NCBI GenBank assembly: GCA_035249175.1
Contig: DATFGT010000103.1
Span: forward strand, 1-64,000
Length of the DNA: 64,000 bases
Origin: 66-474 sp035249175
Lineage (GTDB): Bacteria; Pseudomonadota; Gammaproteobacteria; Xanthomonadales; Rhodanobacteraceae
Direction: 5' to 3'
Made by a program: the position numbers and the translations under genes. The notes under the pieces were generated by a model. It was not told the DNA's origin and searched no databases. It worked only from the letters and a program-made list of their open reading frames with translations. Positions 46,016 through 54,743 of the stretch are shown piece by piece. Every line of letters starts with the position of its first letter. Within the stretch, counting starts at the first letter, position 1.

Positions 46016-47265
46016 ATGAATATCCCCAATCGGTGACTGGCAGGAAATCAACCTCCCCCAGTGGTGCCAACCCACCCGCTGTGGTTCTGGGCGCGGGCGC
46101 CAACGGTCTGGGTGTGGCGCGCAGCCTGGCACGCGCGGGGGTGCCGGTCTGGTTGCTGGATTCCGATGGATGGCGCCCGGAAATGTACACGCGGGCCGCG
46201 AAGCCCTTGAAGGTTCGCGCTTTGCAAGGCGAAACACTGGTTGAAGAACTCGTGCGTCTTGGAACGGAACGATTTTCCGGCGTGCGTCCGGTTTTGCTCC
46301 TGACCCAAGAGGAGTCCGTCAAGACGATATCGCAGCATCGCGACCGCCTCTCGGCGATTTATCGGTTCAGCCTGCCGCCCGGAAATGTCGTGGATGCATT
46401 GCTTCACAAGCAGGGCTTCCAGCACCTTGCCGAACAGCTCGGCAGCCCCATTCCGCCGCTGGTGCACATCCGCGCGCCCACCGACCTGCCGGCGCTCGAG
46501 AATCTGCATTATCCGGTCGTCGTCAAGCCTGGCGAACGGCATTCCGAATACGGCCATCAATTCAAGAAGGCCTATCGCGTGGAGAGCATGGAGGAGGCTG
46601 CCGGCCTGTTGCGCCGCATTCTTGTGGTCATGCAGGACGTGGTGGTGCAGGAGTGGATCGAGGGGCCGGATTCAAACATCTATTTTTGTCTTCAGTACCT
46701 CGACAGCCAAGGACGGGTCGCCGCGTCGTTCACGGGTCGCAAGATTCGTTCGTGGCCGCCGCAGGTTGGCGGTACCGCAAGCTGCACTGCCGCGCCCGAG
46801 GTCCACGATGAGCTCTCGCAGCTCTCCGCACGCTTTTTCCGCGACGCAGGCGTGGTCGGCATGGCCGGCATGGAATACAAACGCGACGCGCGCACGCATG
46901 AATTCCGAATGGTGGAGCCGACCATCGGCCGCACCGACTATCAAGAGGAAGTCGCGACCTTGAACGGCGTCAATTTGCCCTACGCGGCGTATTGTTCAGA
47001 ACTCGATCTGCCCTTTCCTGCGCCCGCCGTGAACCGGCGGCCTGTCGTCTGGCGTGTACGATCCGAGGACACGCGATCGGCACAGATGCAGAATCAACGT
47101 CCGGGGCAAGGTGTTCCACGCGGTAGTCGCGTGGCCGACGCCGTGGCCCGGTGGAATGATCCGCTCCCGTTTCTCGTGCAGGACCTGAGGCGCATCCTGC
47201 GCGCGGTGCGCATTCGAACATCCAGGATAATGTCGCCGACGCACGCGGCCCGGAGCAAACCATGA
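46012..47265 (+). CDS. ATP-grasp ligase-like protein
   Basis: 417 residues; GTG start overlaps the previous stop. N-terminal Rossmann-like part 'AVVLGAGANGLGVARSLARA' (about 25-44), then an ATP-grasp region with 'YPVVVKPGERHSEYGHQFKK' and 'VVVQEWIEGPDSNIYFCLQY', and 'MVEPTIGRTDYQ' as the likely metal-binding end. ATP-grasp enzymes of this build (carboxylate-amine ligases) form amide or peptide-like bonds; beside the FemAB and amidotransferase genes this suggests amino-acid decoration of the EPS. Specific substrate unknown. Confidence 0.78.
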   Translation: MNEYPQSVTGRKSTSPSGANPPAVVLGAGANGLGVARSLARAGVPVWLLDSDGWRPEMYTRAAKPLKVRALQGETLVEELVRLGTERFSGVRPVLLLTQEESVKTISQHRDRLSAIYRFSLPPGNVVDALLHKQGFQHLAEQLGSPIPPLVHIRAPTDLPALENLHYPVVVKPGERHSEYGHQFKKAYRVESMEEAAGLLRRILVVMQDVVVQEWIEGPDSNIYFCLQYLDSQGRVAASFTGRKIRSWPPQVGGTASCTAAPEVHDELSQLSARFFRDAGVVGMAGMEYKRDARTHEFRMVEPTIGRTDYQEEVATLNGVNLPYAAYCSELDLPFPAPAVNRRPVVWRVRSEDTRSAQMQNQRPGQGVPRGSRVADAVARWNDPLPFLVQDLRRILRAVRIRTSRIMSPTHAARSKP

Positions 47266-48377
47266 GCGTGGTCGACCGATTCCTGCCCAGGCGAATGACA
47301 CGGCCAGCAATGGATGCTCGCCGTGGCCTGCAGGCCGCAGCCGAATGGCTGGCACGTGCACAGGACGCCACCGGTTGCGGCGGCGTCAGTGCCTGTTACG
47401 ACGCAGCGAAGCGTGCATGGACCGGTGCTTACCCGGAAACCACCGGCTACATCATTCCGACCTTCTTCCGTTACGCGGATTTCTCAGGTGAAGGCGAATG
47501 GCGGGAACGCGCCATCCGCATGGCCGATTGGGAATCGGCCATCCAGCTTCCCGATGGCGGCGTGCGCGCCGGCACGCTGGATGCGAAACAAGTCGTCCCG
47601 ACCATTTTCAACACCGGGCAGGTGTTGTTTGGCTGGTTGTCGGCATGGCAACAGACGCAGGACGCGCGCTTCCGCGATTCGGCGACGCGCGCGGCCGACT
47701 GGCTGGTGGCCGCCCAGGATCCCGACGGCGCCTGGCGACGCTTCGCTTCGCCGTTTGCCACGCACGCATTGAATACTTACAACACCCGCGTTGCTTTCGC
47801 ACTGGCAAAGGCCGGACACATCCTTGGCGAACCGCGTTATCTGGATGCGGCGGTGTGCAACGTGCAATGGGCGCTCACCGAGATGCGCCCGAATGGATGG
47901 TTGGGGAACAACGATCTTGAGGACAATGACCGACCGCTCACGCACACCATCGCCTATGCAACCCGCGGCATTCTGGAAGTGGGCCTGATTGCCGCCAACA
48001 GTGACTTCGTGGATGCTGCCGGCCGCACGGCAAGAGCCGTCGCGCAAGCCCAGCGTCGCGACGGGGCTTTGCCAGGCAGGCTGGATTCGACTTGGCGGCC
48101 GGCGAGCCGCTGGACCTGTGTGACCGGCAATTCTCAGATGGCCATCATCTGGCAACGTCTGGCGGCGGAAACCGGCGATGGTTCCTGGAAGGCGGCCGCG
48201 GCAAACGCCAACCGATTCAACCTGTCCATCCAGGATTTGACCTCGGCCGACGGTGCGGTGCGTGGCGGCTTGCCGGGTTCGAATCCGCTGAAGGGCGGTT
48301 ACATGAAGAATCGCTATCCGAACTGGGCGGCCAAGTTCTTCATGGACGCGCTGATGCTGGAACTGGAGCGGGACTAG
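47262..48377 (+). CDS. Alpha/alpha-toroid protein, probable glycan-active enzyme
   Basis: 371 residues, no signal peptide. Repeated helix pairs with aromatic and Gly-Asp rich loops ('DWESAIQLPDGGVRAGT', 'AADWLVAAQDPDGAWRRF', 'TAYATRG'-like turns) indicate a six-hairpin (alpha/alpha) barrel as in glycosidases, lyases and terpene cyclases. The start overlaps the ATP-grasp stop (ATGA). I cannot assign a reaction; lack of a signal peptide argues for action on a cytoplasmic precursor or a non-enzymatic role. Confidence 0.65.
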   Translation: MSVVDRFLPRRMTRPAMDARRGLQAAAEWLARAQDATGCGGVSACYDAAKRAWTGAYPETTGYIIPTFFRYADFSGEGEWRERAIRMADWESAIQLPDGGVRAGTLDAKQVVPTIFNTGQVLFGWLSAWQQTQDARFRDSATRAADWLVAAQDPDGAWRRFASPFATHALNTYNTRVAFALAKAGHILGEPRYLDAAVCNVQWALTEMRPNGWLGNNDLEDNDRPLTHTIAYATRGILEVGLIAANSDFVDAAGRTARAVAQAQRRDGALPGRLDSTWRPASRWTCVTGNSQMAIIWQRLAAETGDGSWKAAAANANRFNLSIQDLTSADGAVRGGLPGSNPLKGGYMKNRYPNWAAKFFMDALMLELERD

Positions 48378-48381
48378 CGAC

Positions 48382-49701
48382 ATGCGCGACATCGCACTCG
48401 CGCTGTTCGTCTTCGGGATGATTCCCTACATCCTGATGCGTCCGTACGTGGGGCTGCTGGTATGGTCATGGCTCGGCTACATGAACCCGTACCGTCTTTG
48501 CTACGGTTTTGCCATCAGCTTTCCCTGGGTGCAACTGGTTGCGATCGTCACGTTGGTGAGCATGCTGTTCAACAGGGAACGCAAGACGGTCAAGCCGTCC
48601 TCAACCGTCATCCTGCTTTTCCTGTTTTTTGCCTGGACGACTCTTACCGCGTTTTACGCCGTTCAACAGGATTCTGCATGGCAGACATGGGAGCAATTCG
48701 GCAAGACGCTGATCATGGTGCTGGTCACGTTCATGCTGGTGAATGACAGGAAACGCATTCACTGGTTGGTATGGGTCATCGTCATCTCGATTGGATTCTA
48801 TGGGCTCAAGGGCGGAATATTCACTGCGCTCAGGGGAGGCGCTTATCACGTCTATGGGCCGGCCAAAAGTTTCATCGCGGACAATAACGATCTGGCCCAA
48901 GCCCTCTGCATGATCCTGCCCTTGATGCGCTATCTTCAGTTGCAGGCCTCGCGCAAATACGTGAAATTGGGATTGGGGGTTGCGCTGTTCATTGTGGGTA
49001 TCGGGATACTGGGAACCTACTCCCGTGGTGGGCTCGTGGCGCTCGCGGTCGTATGCGCGGCACTGTTCCTGAAAGGGCGCAAGAAGATAATGCTTGCCCT
49101 CGTATTCCTGTCATTGGGAGTCACCGCTTATAACTTCATGCCGGCGCAGTGGATGGAACGCATGGATACGCTTCACCACGCCGACGAGACGGACTCCATG
49201 CAAACACGAATGCAATCCTGGGAGTTCGCGACCCAGGTTGCGCTCCATCGCCCATTGGTCGGCGGGGGAATGGATGTCTACCAAAGTGCAACCATGTGGA
49301 GTAGGTACGGGCCCGAAGACGCAGTACCGCGCGCGGTGCACAGCATCTACTTCCGGGTACTCGGCGAGCAGGGATTCCCCGGACTGGTCATGTTTGTCGC
49401 GCTTCTGTTCGTCAGTTGGCGCAATTGCGCGAAGGTCCGTCGCCGAACGCGGGATTCGCCATCGGACAAATGGGCGTTTGACCTTGCCTCGATGCTTCAG
49501 GTCAGCTTGCTTGCATTCATGACGGCGGGCCTGGCAACCACGTCCACCTACTTCGATCTCAGTTACCAGATCATGGCGATGTGTGTTCTGCTGAAGGAAA
49601 TTCTGGAGGCCAGGACTGCGGAATCCATGGTCCCCGGAAGGGGCGATATAGGACGGGGGGACGTGGCGAATGGAAAAGCCATGGGTTTATCCGGAACATG
49701 A
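48382..49701 (+). CDS. O-antigen ligase/polymerase-like membrane protein (Wzy-type, XrtA-associated)
   Basis: 439 residues with about ten transmembrane helices and one large periplasmic loop between about residues 250 and 315 ('DETDSMQTRMQSWEFATQVA'), typical of the Wzy/WaaL family. The match to the exosortase A-associated putative O-glycosylation ligase is suggested by the opening 'MRDIALALFVFGMIPYILM' and by position. It should join repeat units, or attach the polymer to its acceptor, on the periplasmic side. The next gene may overlap its 3' end by 32 bases. Confidence 0.88.
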   Translation: MRDIALALFVFGMIPYILMRPYVGLLVWSWLGYMNPYRLCYGFAISFPWVQLVAIVTLVSMLFNRERKTVKPSSTVILLFLFFAWTTLTAFYAVQQDSAWQTWEQFGKTLIMVLVTFMLVNDRKRIHWLVWVIVISIGFYGLKGGIFTALRGGAYHVYGPAKSFIADNNDLAQALCMILPLMRYLQLQASRKYVKLGLGVALFIVGIGILGTYSRGGLVALAVVCAALFLKGRKKIMLALVFLSLGVTAYNFMPAQWMERMDTLHHADETDSMQTRMQSWEFATQVALHRPLVGGGMDVYQSATMWSRYGPEDAVPRAVHSIYFRVLGEQGFPGLVMFVALLFVSWRNCAKVRRRTRDSPSDKWAFDLASMLQVSLLAFMTAGLATTSTYFDLSYQIMAMCVLLKEILEARTAESMVPGRGDIGRGDVANGKAMGLSGT

Positions 49702-50983
49702 CGACCGGCGGGACCGAGCAGTGACCAAAAGCGTGATCATGACGGGGTTTCATTTCCCGCCATCCGCACTCAGCAGCGGACACCTGCGGTTGCTGGCGTT
49801 TACGAAATACCTGCCCGAACTGGGCTGGAATCCGGTGGTGCTTTCCGCAACCCGATGTGCGTACCAGCAGGTCGATCCAGGCAGCATCCAGTCGATACCC
49901 GAAGGATGCCATGTCCACCGGGCTGTCGCACTGGATGCGCGACGACACCTGGGGCTTTTCGGGAAATATCCATCCATATTGGCGCAGCCCGATCGATGGG
50001 CGAGTTGGTGGCCGGCAGCAGTCTGGCTCGGGCTGCGCCTGATCAAGCGCTACCGTGCGCAGGCAATCTGGTCCACGTACCCGATCATGACCTCGCATTG
50101 TGTTGCCTACACCTTGAGCCGGTTGACGGGCATCCCCTGGATCGCCGACTTTCGCGACCCGGTTGCGGTTACCGTCGCGCGGAAGGATGCGATGACGGTA
50201 AGGTCGCAATCCCGGTGGGAGCGTCGCGTGGTGTCGCGCGCCGCCTATTCTGTCTTCACGACTCCAAGCGCGATGGAATGGTGCGCCGAACGTTTTCCTG
50301 AGATCTACCGCGAGGGGCGCTTGGCGGTCATCGGGAATGGCTACGACGAGGATGCGTTCGCCGAACTTCCCGGCCCTCCATCGCGGTCCGGCAGACCGTT
50401 GAACTTGCTGCACAGTGGGGTCCTGTATCCCGAGGGCCGTAATCCGGTTCCTTTTTTCAGCGCACTTGCGCGACTCAGGGACGCCGGCAGCATTGATGCC
50501 GCCACCATCAAGGTGGTCCTGCGGGCGAGCGGCTCGGAGGCCGCCTACACACGCGAAATACAGCGCCTCAAACTGGAGGGAATGGTGACCCTGGCGCCGC
50601 CAATCGCCAACCGCGAAGCGTTGGCCGAGCAGGCCCGTGCCGACGCACTGCTGCTGTTCCAGGGCGAGAAGTACGATCGGCAAATCCCCGCGAAGGTCTA
50701 TGAGTACCTGCGTATCGGACGTCCGATTCTCGCCCTGGTGGGCACGCATGGGGATACCGCGGCGTTGTTGCGTGAGGCCGGCGGCGCCCAACTGGCGCCC
50801 ATCGATGATGTCGATGCGATCGAGAAGCACCTGCTCGGATTCATCCAGGCCCTGCCTGCAGGCGGTGCGCCGCGTGCACGTCCCGAGATGGTCGCCCGAT
50901 ACTCACGGCGCGAGGGAACCGCCTTGCTGGCTGGTTTGCTGGACAGGGCGGCCGCGCAACGTGCCGAGTCAATGCAGACCTGA
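49670..50983 (+). CDS. Glycosyltransferase (GT-B fold)
   Basis: 437 residues if begun at the ATG overlapping the polymerase gene; an in-frame GTG at 49721 (GGACCGAG upstream) would avoid most of the overlap and is about equally likely. The fold-opening 'VIMTGFHFPPSALSSGHLRL', 'PWIADFRDPVAVTV', and 'LLLFQGEKYDRQIPAKVYEYL' as the donor-binding end are present. It adds a further sugar to the EPS unit. Confidence 0.8.
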   Translation: MEKPWVYPEHDDRRDRAVTKSVIMTGFHFPPSALSSGHLRLLAFTKYLPELGWNPVVLSATRCAYQQVDPGSIQSIPEGCHVHRAVALDARRHLGLFGKYPSILAQPDRWASWWPAAVWLGLRLIKRYRAQAIWSTYPIMTSHCVAYTLSRLTGIPWIADFRDPVAVTVARKDAMTVRSQSRWERRVVSRAAYSVFTTPSAMEWCAERFPEIYREGRLAVIGNGYDEDAFAELPGPPSRSGRPLNLLHSGVLYPEGRNPVPFFSALARLRDAGSIDAATIKVVLRASGSEAAYTREIQRLKLEGMVTLAPPIANREALAEQARADALLLFQGEKYDRQIPAKVYEYLRIGRPILALVGTHGDTAALLREAGGAQLAPIDDVDAIEKHLLGFIQALPAGGAPRARPEMVARYSRREGTALLAGLLDRAAAQRAESMQT

Positions 50984-51005
50984 ATAATTTATCCAGCGTC
51001 GGCGC

Positions 51006-51024
51006 GAACGCGGCGACCGCGTTC
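51006..51024. other. Short hairpin between the glycosyltransferase and methyltransferase-like genes
   Basis: GAACGCG / CGCGTTC with a 5-base loop, no T run. A possible weak terminator or RNA-processing site in an 84-base gap. Confidence 0.3.
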
Positions 51025-51067
51025 CCGGCAGCCGATCGACATTTTCCACTCTTGAGCATGCAAACCG

Positions 51068-51928
51068 ATGCTGGCAGCAAAGGCTTTTTTCGAAACCCCG
51101 GTGGCGCAGCTCACTCCAGCAATGGAGCAGGAGTTTTTCACATCGCTGATGACGAAGAACGGGACGTACAAAACGACTTTTCATCAGCGTTTCGCCGATA
51201 CCAATCCGCACCTGTTGCAACAATTGCGACGTGCTGGCCGGAGCCGCGTCAAAATATTGGATATCGGGATCTCTTCCGGCGTAAGTACCGCGGAGCTGTA
51301 CGATGACCTCACCGCAGGCGACCTGGCTGTCACCATCGTCGCCACCGACCTCGTCATCGACGCACTGCTTGTACAGGTAATGCCGAAATGTCATGCGTTG
51401 GTCGAGCCGGACGGATTTCCGCTCCGGTTCGATCTTCCCTTTGGCACCATGAAGCCGTGGGTCATTGCCATGGACTACCGCAACGGCTTCTTCATCCTGC
51501 GCAAATCCATAAACGTTGCATTCACGCATTTGTCCCGACGGATACTGTCGGATCCGGACGATTGGCGAATCACGCCGGTGAAGTTGATTACTCCCCGGTT
51601 GCTGGCCAACAAGAACATTGCGGTATGCAACGACGACATACACCGTTACAACAATTCGTTTGCCGGCAGGTTTGACGCGATTCGCGCGGCCAATATCCTC
51701 AACCGGGGTTATTTCCCTCCCGCCGTGCTGACGGGCATGCTCGCGAACATACGCCGATACCTCAGCGGGCCCTCGGGTCTTCTGCTCGTGGTGCGCACAC
51801 ACGAGGACAACAGCAACCACGGTACCCTCTTCCGCCTTCGCGACGACCAGCGTTTTGAAGTGGTTGACAGGATCGGTGGCGGCTCCGAGATCGAAGACAT
51901 CGTGCTGCAGTCGGCAATGCCATGTTGA
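51068..51928 (+). CDS. Class I SAM-dependent methyltransferase-like protein
   Basis: 286 residues, no signal peptide. Residues 62-77 'KILDIGISSGVSTAEL' resemble motif I of Rossmann methyltransferases, and 'FDAIRAANILNRGYF' (about 205-219) resembles the post-IV region. The motif I glycine pattern is slightly unusual (GISSG), and no Shine-Dalgarno site is evident. It may methylate a sugar or a carboxylate of the EPS, or be a degenerate relative. It lies between a glycosyltransferase and the flippase. Confidence 0.6.
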   Translation: MLAAKAFFETPVAQLTPAMEQEFFTSLMTKNGTYKTTFHQRFADTNPHLLQQLRRAGRSRVKILDIGISSGVSTAELYDDLTAGDLAVTIVATDLVIDALLVQVMPKCHALVEPDGFPLRFDLPFGTMKPWVIAMDYRNGFFILRKSINVAFTHLSRRILSDPDDWRITPVKLITPRLLANKNIAVCNDDIHRYNNSFAGRFDAIRAANILNRGYFPPAVLTGMLANIRRYLSGPSGLLLVVRTHEDNSNHGTLFRLRDDQRFEVVDRIGGGSEIEDIVLQSAMPC

Positions 51929-52054
51929 AGCCTTCCGTCCAGCGTGTCAGGGTGCTCTGCGCGCGCCATTGCGGTTGTCGGGCTGGCGGTCGGATACGGA
52001 CCGGTCGGCATCTCGCCATCGCATCCGCGTCGGGCTGTTGAAACACGGAAATCC

Positions 52055-53533
52055 ATGAAGAACTCCAGGACCAGCGTACGCAAGGCTCTGTCGCTGTCGT
52101 TCACGCGAACCGGCATCTCGTTCCTGTTTAACATTGCGACGGTGACCATTGTCAGCCGCTTGCTGACTCCTGCGGAGGTCGGCGTATTCACCGTGGCAGT
52201 GGCGCTTGTCGCGCTGGTCCACATGCTGCGCGACTTCGGGGTCACGGAGTTCATCATCCAGGAAAAAAGTCTGAGCGACGATCTGGTTCGCACGGCGTTC
52301 ACCGTGAACATGATCATCGCTTGGGTGCTTGCAGCTGCGATTTTCGGCTTCAGTACCTTGATAGGGGCGTTCTATGGGGATCCCGGCGTTGCCCGGGTGA
52401 CGAGGGCCTTGAGCCTGGTATTCGTGCTGATGCCGTTCGGCACGACCACCATGTCGTGCATGAAGCGCGAGATGCAGTTCGCGGTGCTGGTCAGGATCCA
52501 GATGGCCGAAACGGCGACAAGGAGCATCAGCACCATTGCTCTGGCCTACCTTGGGTTTTCATACATGAGCATGGCTTGGGCGTCGGTCGCCGCGATGGCG
52601 GTGGTCGTGACGGGATGTGCGCTCTGGGGTGGGCAGTACCGCGTTCGCGGGCTGGGATTCTCGGACTGGAAGCGGGTGCTGCATTTCGGCTCATACCGAA
52701 CCGTCTCGGATATCGTGGCGCAGGTGGGGTTGCAGTCGGCGAACATCGTAGTCGGACGGATGCTCGGGATGGCGGCCGCCGGGTTCTATTCGCGCGGCTA
52801 TGGCATCGTGAACATCTTCCGCACCAACGTCATCGGAGCGATAGGGGCAGTGACATTTCCCGCTTACGCGCGCGAGCACCGTGAAAGCAACGCGGCGCCG
52901 TGGTTGTTCAGGCAATCGCTGGTGTACATCACGGCGATCAGTTGGCCGTTTTTCGCCTTTTCCGCGCTGATGGCCTATCCGCTGATCCAGTTGGCGTTCG
53001 GCAGCCAATGGGACGCCGCCGTGCCGCTGATGCGTTGGTTGTGCGGGGCGGCCATCATCGGCACGCTGATCTATCAGGTCAATGGTTTGTTGACGGCGGT
53101 CGGGCGTTATCGCGAAGTCACGAATATTGAAGTGCAGTACCAGCTCGTCCGGGTTGGATTGGCGGTACTGGCGGCGTTTTACAGTCTGGAGGCGGTCGCG
53201 GCCTCACAGGTTCTCGTGTATGTCGTCGCCGTGTTTCTTTATTACCGCAAGCTGTGTCGGTATGATGCGCTGCGGATTCACGCGCTCGCCACGGCATTGG
53301 CTCCCAGCGCAGCGTTGACCGTTGTGACAAGCATCCCACCTGCCGCGGTGTTGGTGCTGTGGCCCGGCCCCCCCTCCCATCATTACGTGGCGGCATTCTT
53401 TGTCGCGGCAGCGGGCACTGGCGCAGCGTGGCTGGGCGGAATTTTCGTGCTCAAGCATCCCGTATCTTTCGAAATCAGGAACGGGATATCGATGCTTCGT
53501 CAGCGGATGGGGTTCGCGCCGAAGCCAGGTTGA
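52055..53533 (+). CDS. wzx: Oligosaccharide flippase (Wzx-type)
   Basis: 492 residues from the ATG at 52055 ('MKNSRTSVRKALSLSFTRTG'); upstream in-frame codons have no membrane-protein character and are excluded. About 12-14 transmembrane helices, MATE/Wzx fold, with the signature 'PAEVGVFTVAVALVALVHML' near the N-terminus. It should move the lipid-linked repeat unit across the inner membrane to meet the polymerase. The only flippase in the locus, which makes it a Wzx/Wzy-dependent pathway. Confidence 0.88.
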   Translation: MKNSRTSVRKALSLSFTRTGISFLFNIATVTIVSRLLTPAEVGVFTVAVALVALVHMLRDFGVTEFIIQEKSLSDDLVRTAFTVNMIIAWVLAAAIFGFSTLIGAFYGDPGVARVTRALSLVFVLMPFGTTTMSCMKREMQFAVLVRIQMAETATRSISTIALAYLGFSYMSMAWASVAAMAVVVTGCALWGGQYRVRGLGFSDWKRVLHFGSYRTVSDIVAQVGLQSANIVVGRMLGMAAAGFYSRGYGIVNIFRTNVIGAIGAVTFPAYAREHRESNAAPWLFRQSLVYITAISWPFFAFSALMAYPLIQLAFGSQWDAAVPLMRWLCGAAIIGTLIYQVNGLLTAVGRYREVTNIEVQYQLVRVGLAVLAAFYSLEAVAASQVLVYVVAVFLYYRKLCRYDALRIHALATALAPSAALTVVTSIPPAAVLVLWPGPPSHHYVAAFFVAAAGTGAAWLGGIFVLKHPVSFEIRNGISMLRQRMGFAPKPG

Positions 53534-53633
53534 AATGGTTGGCGGGATTTCAAACGCGGTGCGGAAAGGGTGGGTTGCACTGCTTGAAACAGGGGTCTCA
53601 GACAATGGTGCATGTTTTCGCGATCCGAACCTC

Positions 53634-54743
53634 ATGACCGTCATTTGTCACATGGCGTCCAACCATGAGGGTCTGGACACACGCATCGCACTGAAGGAGT
53701 GCGTCTCGCTCGCTGCCGCCGGTTACGACACGCATCTGGTGATCACCGCATCAGCGGCCGATGTTGCGAAAGCCGCGGCGAGCGGCGTAACGGTGCACGC
53801 GTTGCCCCAGTCGCCCGGGCGGTTGGGGAGGATGCTCAGGCATACCTGGCGCTGCTATCGCACCGCCCGTCGCGTGCGCGCCGCGGTCTACCATTTTCAT
53901 GACCCGGAGTTGATCCCTTATGGAATGTGGCTGAGATTGCGCGGGCGGCACGTGATCTACGATGTGCATGAGGATTATCCCCGGGACATCCTCGACAAGT
54001 ACTGGCTGCCCAAGTGGCTTCGAAAACCGGTCGCGGGCGCGGTCAGCGCGCTGGAGTACGTCGCCGCCCGCTGGTTTTTTGGCGTCGCGGCGGCGACACC
54101 ACTTATTGCCGAGCGTTTCCGGCGAATCACGCGGGCAACGGTCAACATCAACAACTATCCGTGGCCGGCGGAATTGGTGCCGCCGGAGAACCCGCGACTG
54201 CGCCAGCCCCAAGTCTGCTACGTCGGCAACATTACCCGTGTACGTGGGCTGCGACCCGTCATCGACGCACTTCCACTGGTGCCAAGGGTCACATTCGTGT
54301 TGTGCGGGGAATTTTCGGAACCAGGCTTCGAGGAAGAATTGAGAACGCGACCAGGCTGGTCGCAGGTGCGTTTCCTCGGCAGGGTCAATCGTGAGCAAGC
54401 GCGCGAGGTGATGGCCGAGAGTATCGCCGGGCTGGTCACCTTCTTGCCGATACGCAGCCACTTGGATGCGCAACCCAACAAGTTGTTCGAGTACATGTCG
54501 GCCGAGTTGCCGGTGATCGCCTCGGATTTTCCGCTGTGGCGGGAGATCGTTGCCGATTCACACGCGGGCATTTGCGTCGATCCGCAGTCTCCGGAGCAGA
54601 TCGCGGCCGCGATTCGCACGTTGCTTGATGATCCAATCGCGGCAGAGAAGATGGGCCGGATAGGGCGGCAGGCCGTGCTGCGTACCTACAATTGGCCCAG
54701 CGAGGCCGCAAAACTGACGCGGTTTTACCAAGGATTCGCATGA
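53634..54743 (+). CDS. Glycosyltransferase family 4
   Basis: 369 residues from the ATG at 53634. Opening 'CHMASNHEGLDTRIALKECV' followed by 'YHFHDPELIPYGMWLRLRGR' and 'VIYDVHEDYPRDIL', then the donor site 'PNKLFEYMSAELPVIASDFP'. Typical of capsular or O-antigen GT4 enzymes. The next gene overlaps its stop (ATGA), so it is coupled to the WbpI-like epimerase and perhaps uses that product as donor. Confidence 0.88.
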   Translation: MTVICHMASNHEGLDTRIALKECVSLAAAGYDTHLVITASAADVAKAAASGVTVHALPQSPGRLGRMLRHTWRCYRTARRVRAAVYHFHDPELIPYGMWLRLRGRHVIYDVHEDYPRDILDKYWLPKWLRKPVAGAVSALEYVAARWFFGVAAATPLIAERFRRITRATVNINNYPWPAELVPPENPRLRQPQVCYVGNITRVRGLRPVIDALPLVPRVTFVLCGEFSEPGFEEELRTRPGWSQVRFLGRVNREQAREVMAESIAGLVTFLPIRSHLDAQPNKLFEYMSAELPVIASDFPLWREIVADSHAGICVDPQSPEQIAAAIRTLLDDPIAAEKMGRIGRQAVLRTYNWPSEAAKLTRFYQGFA

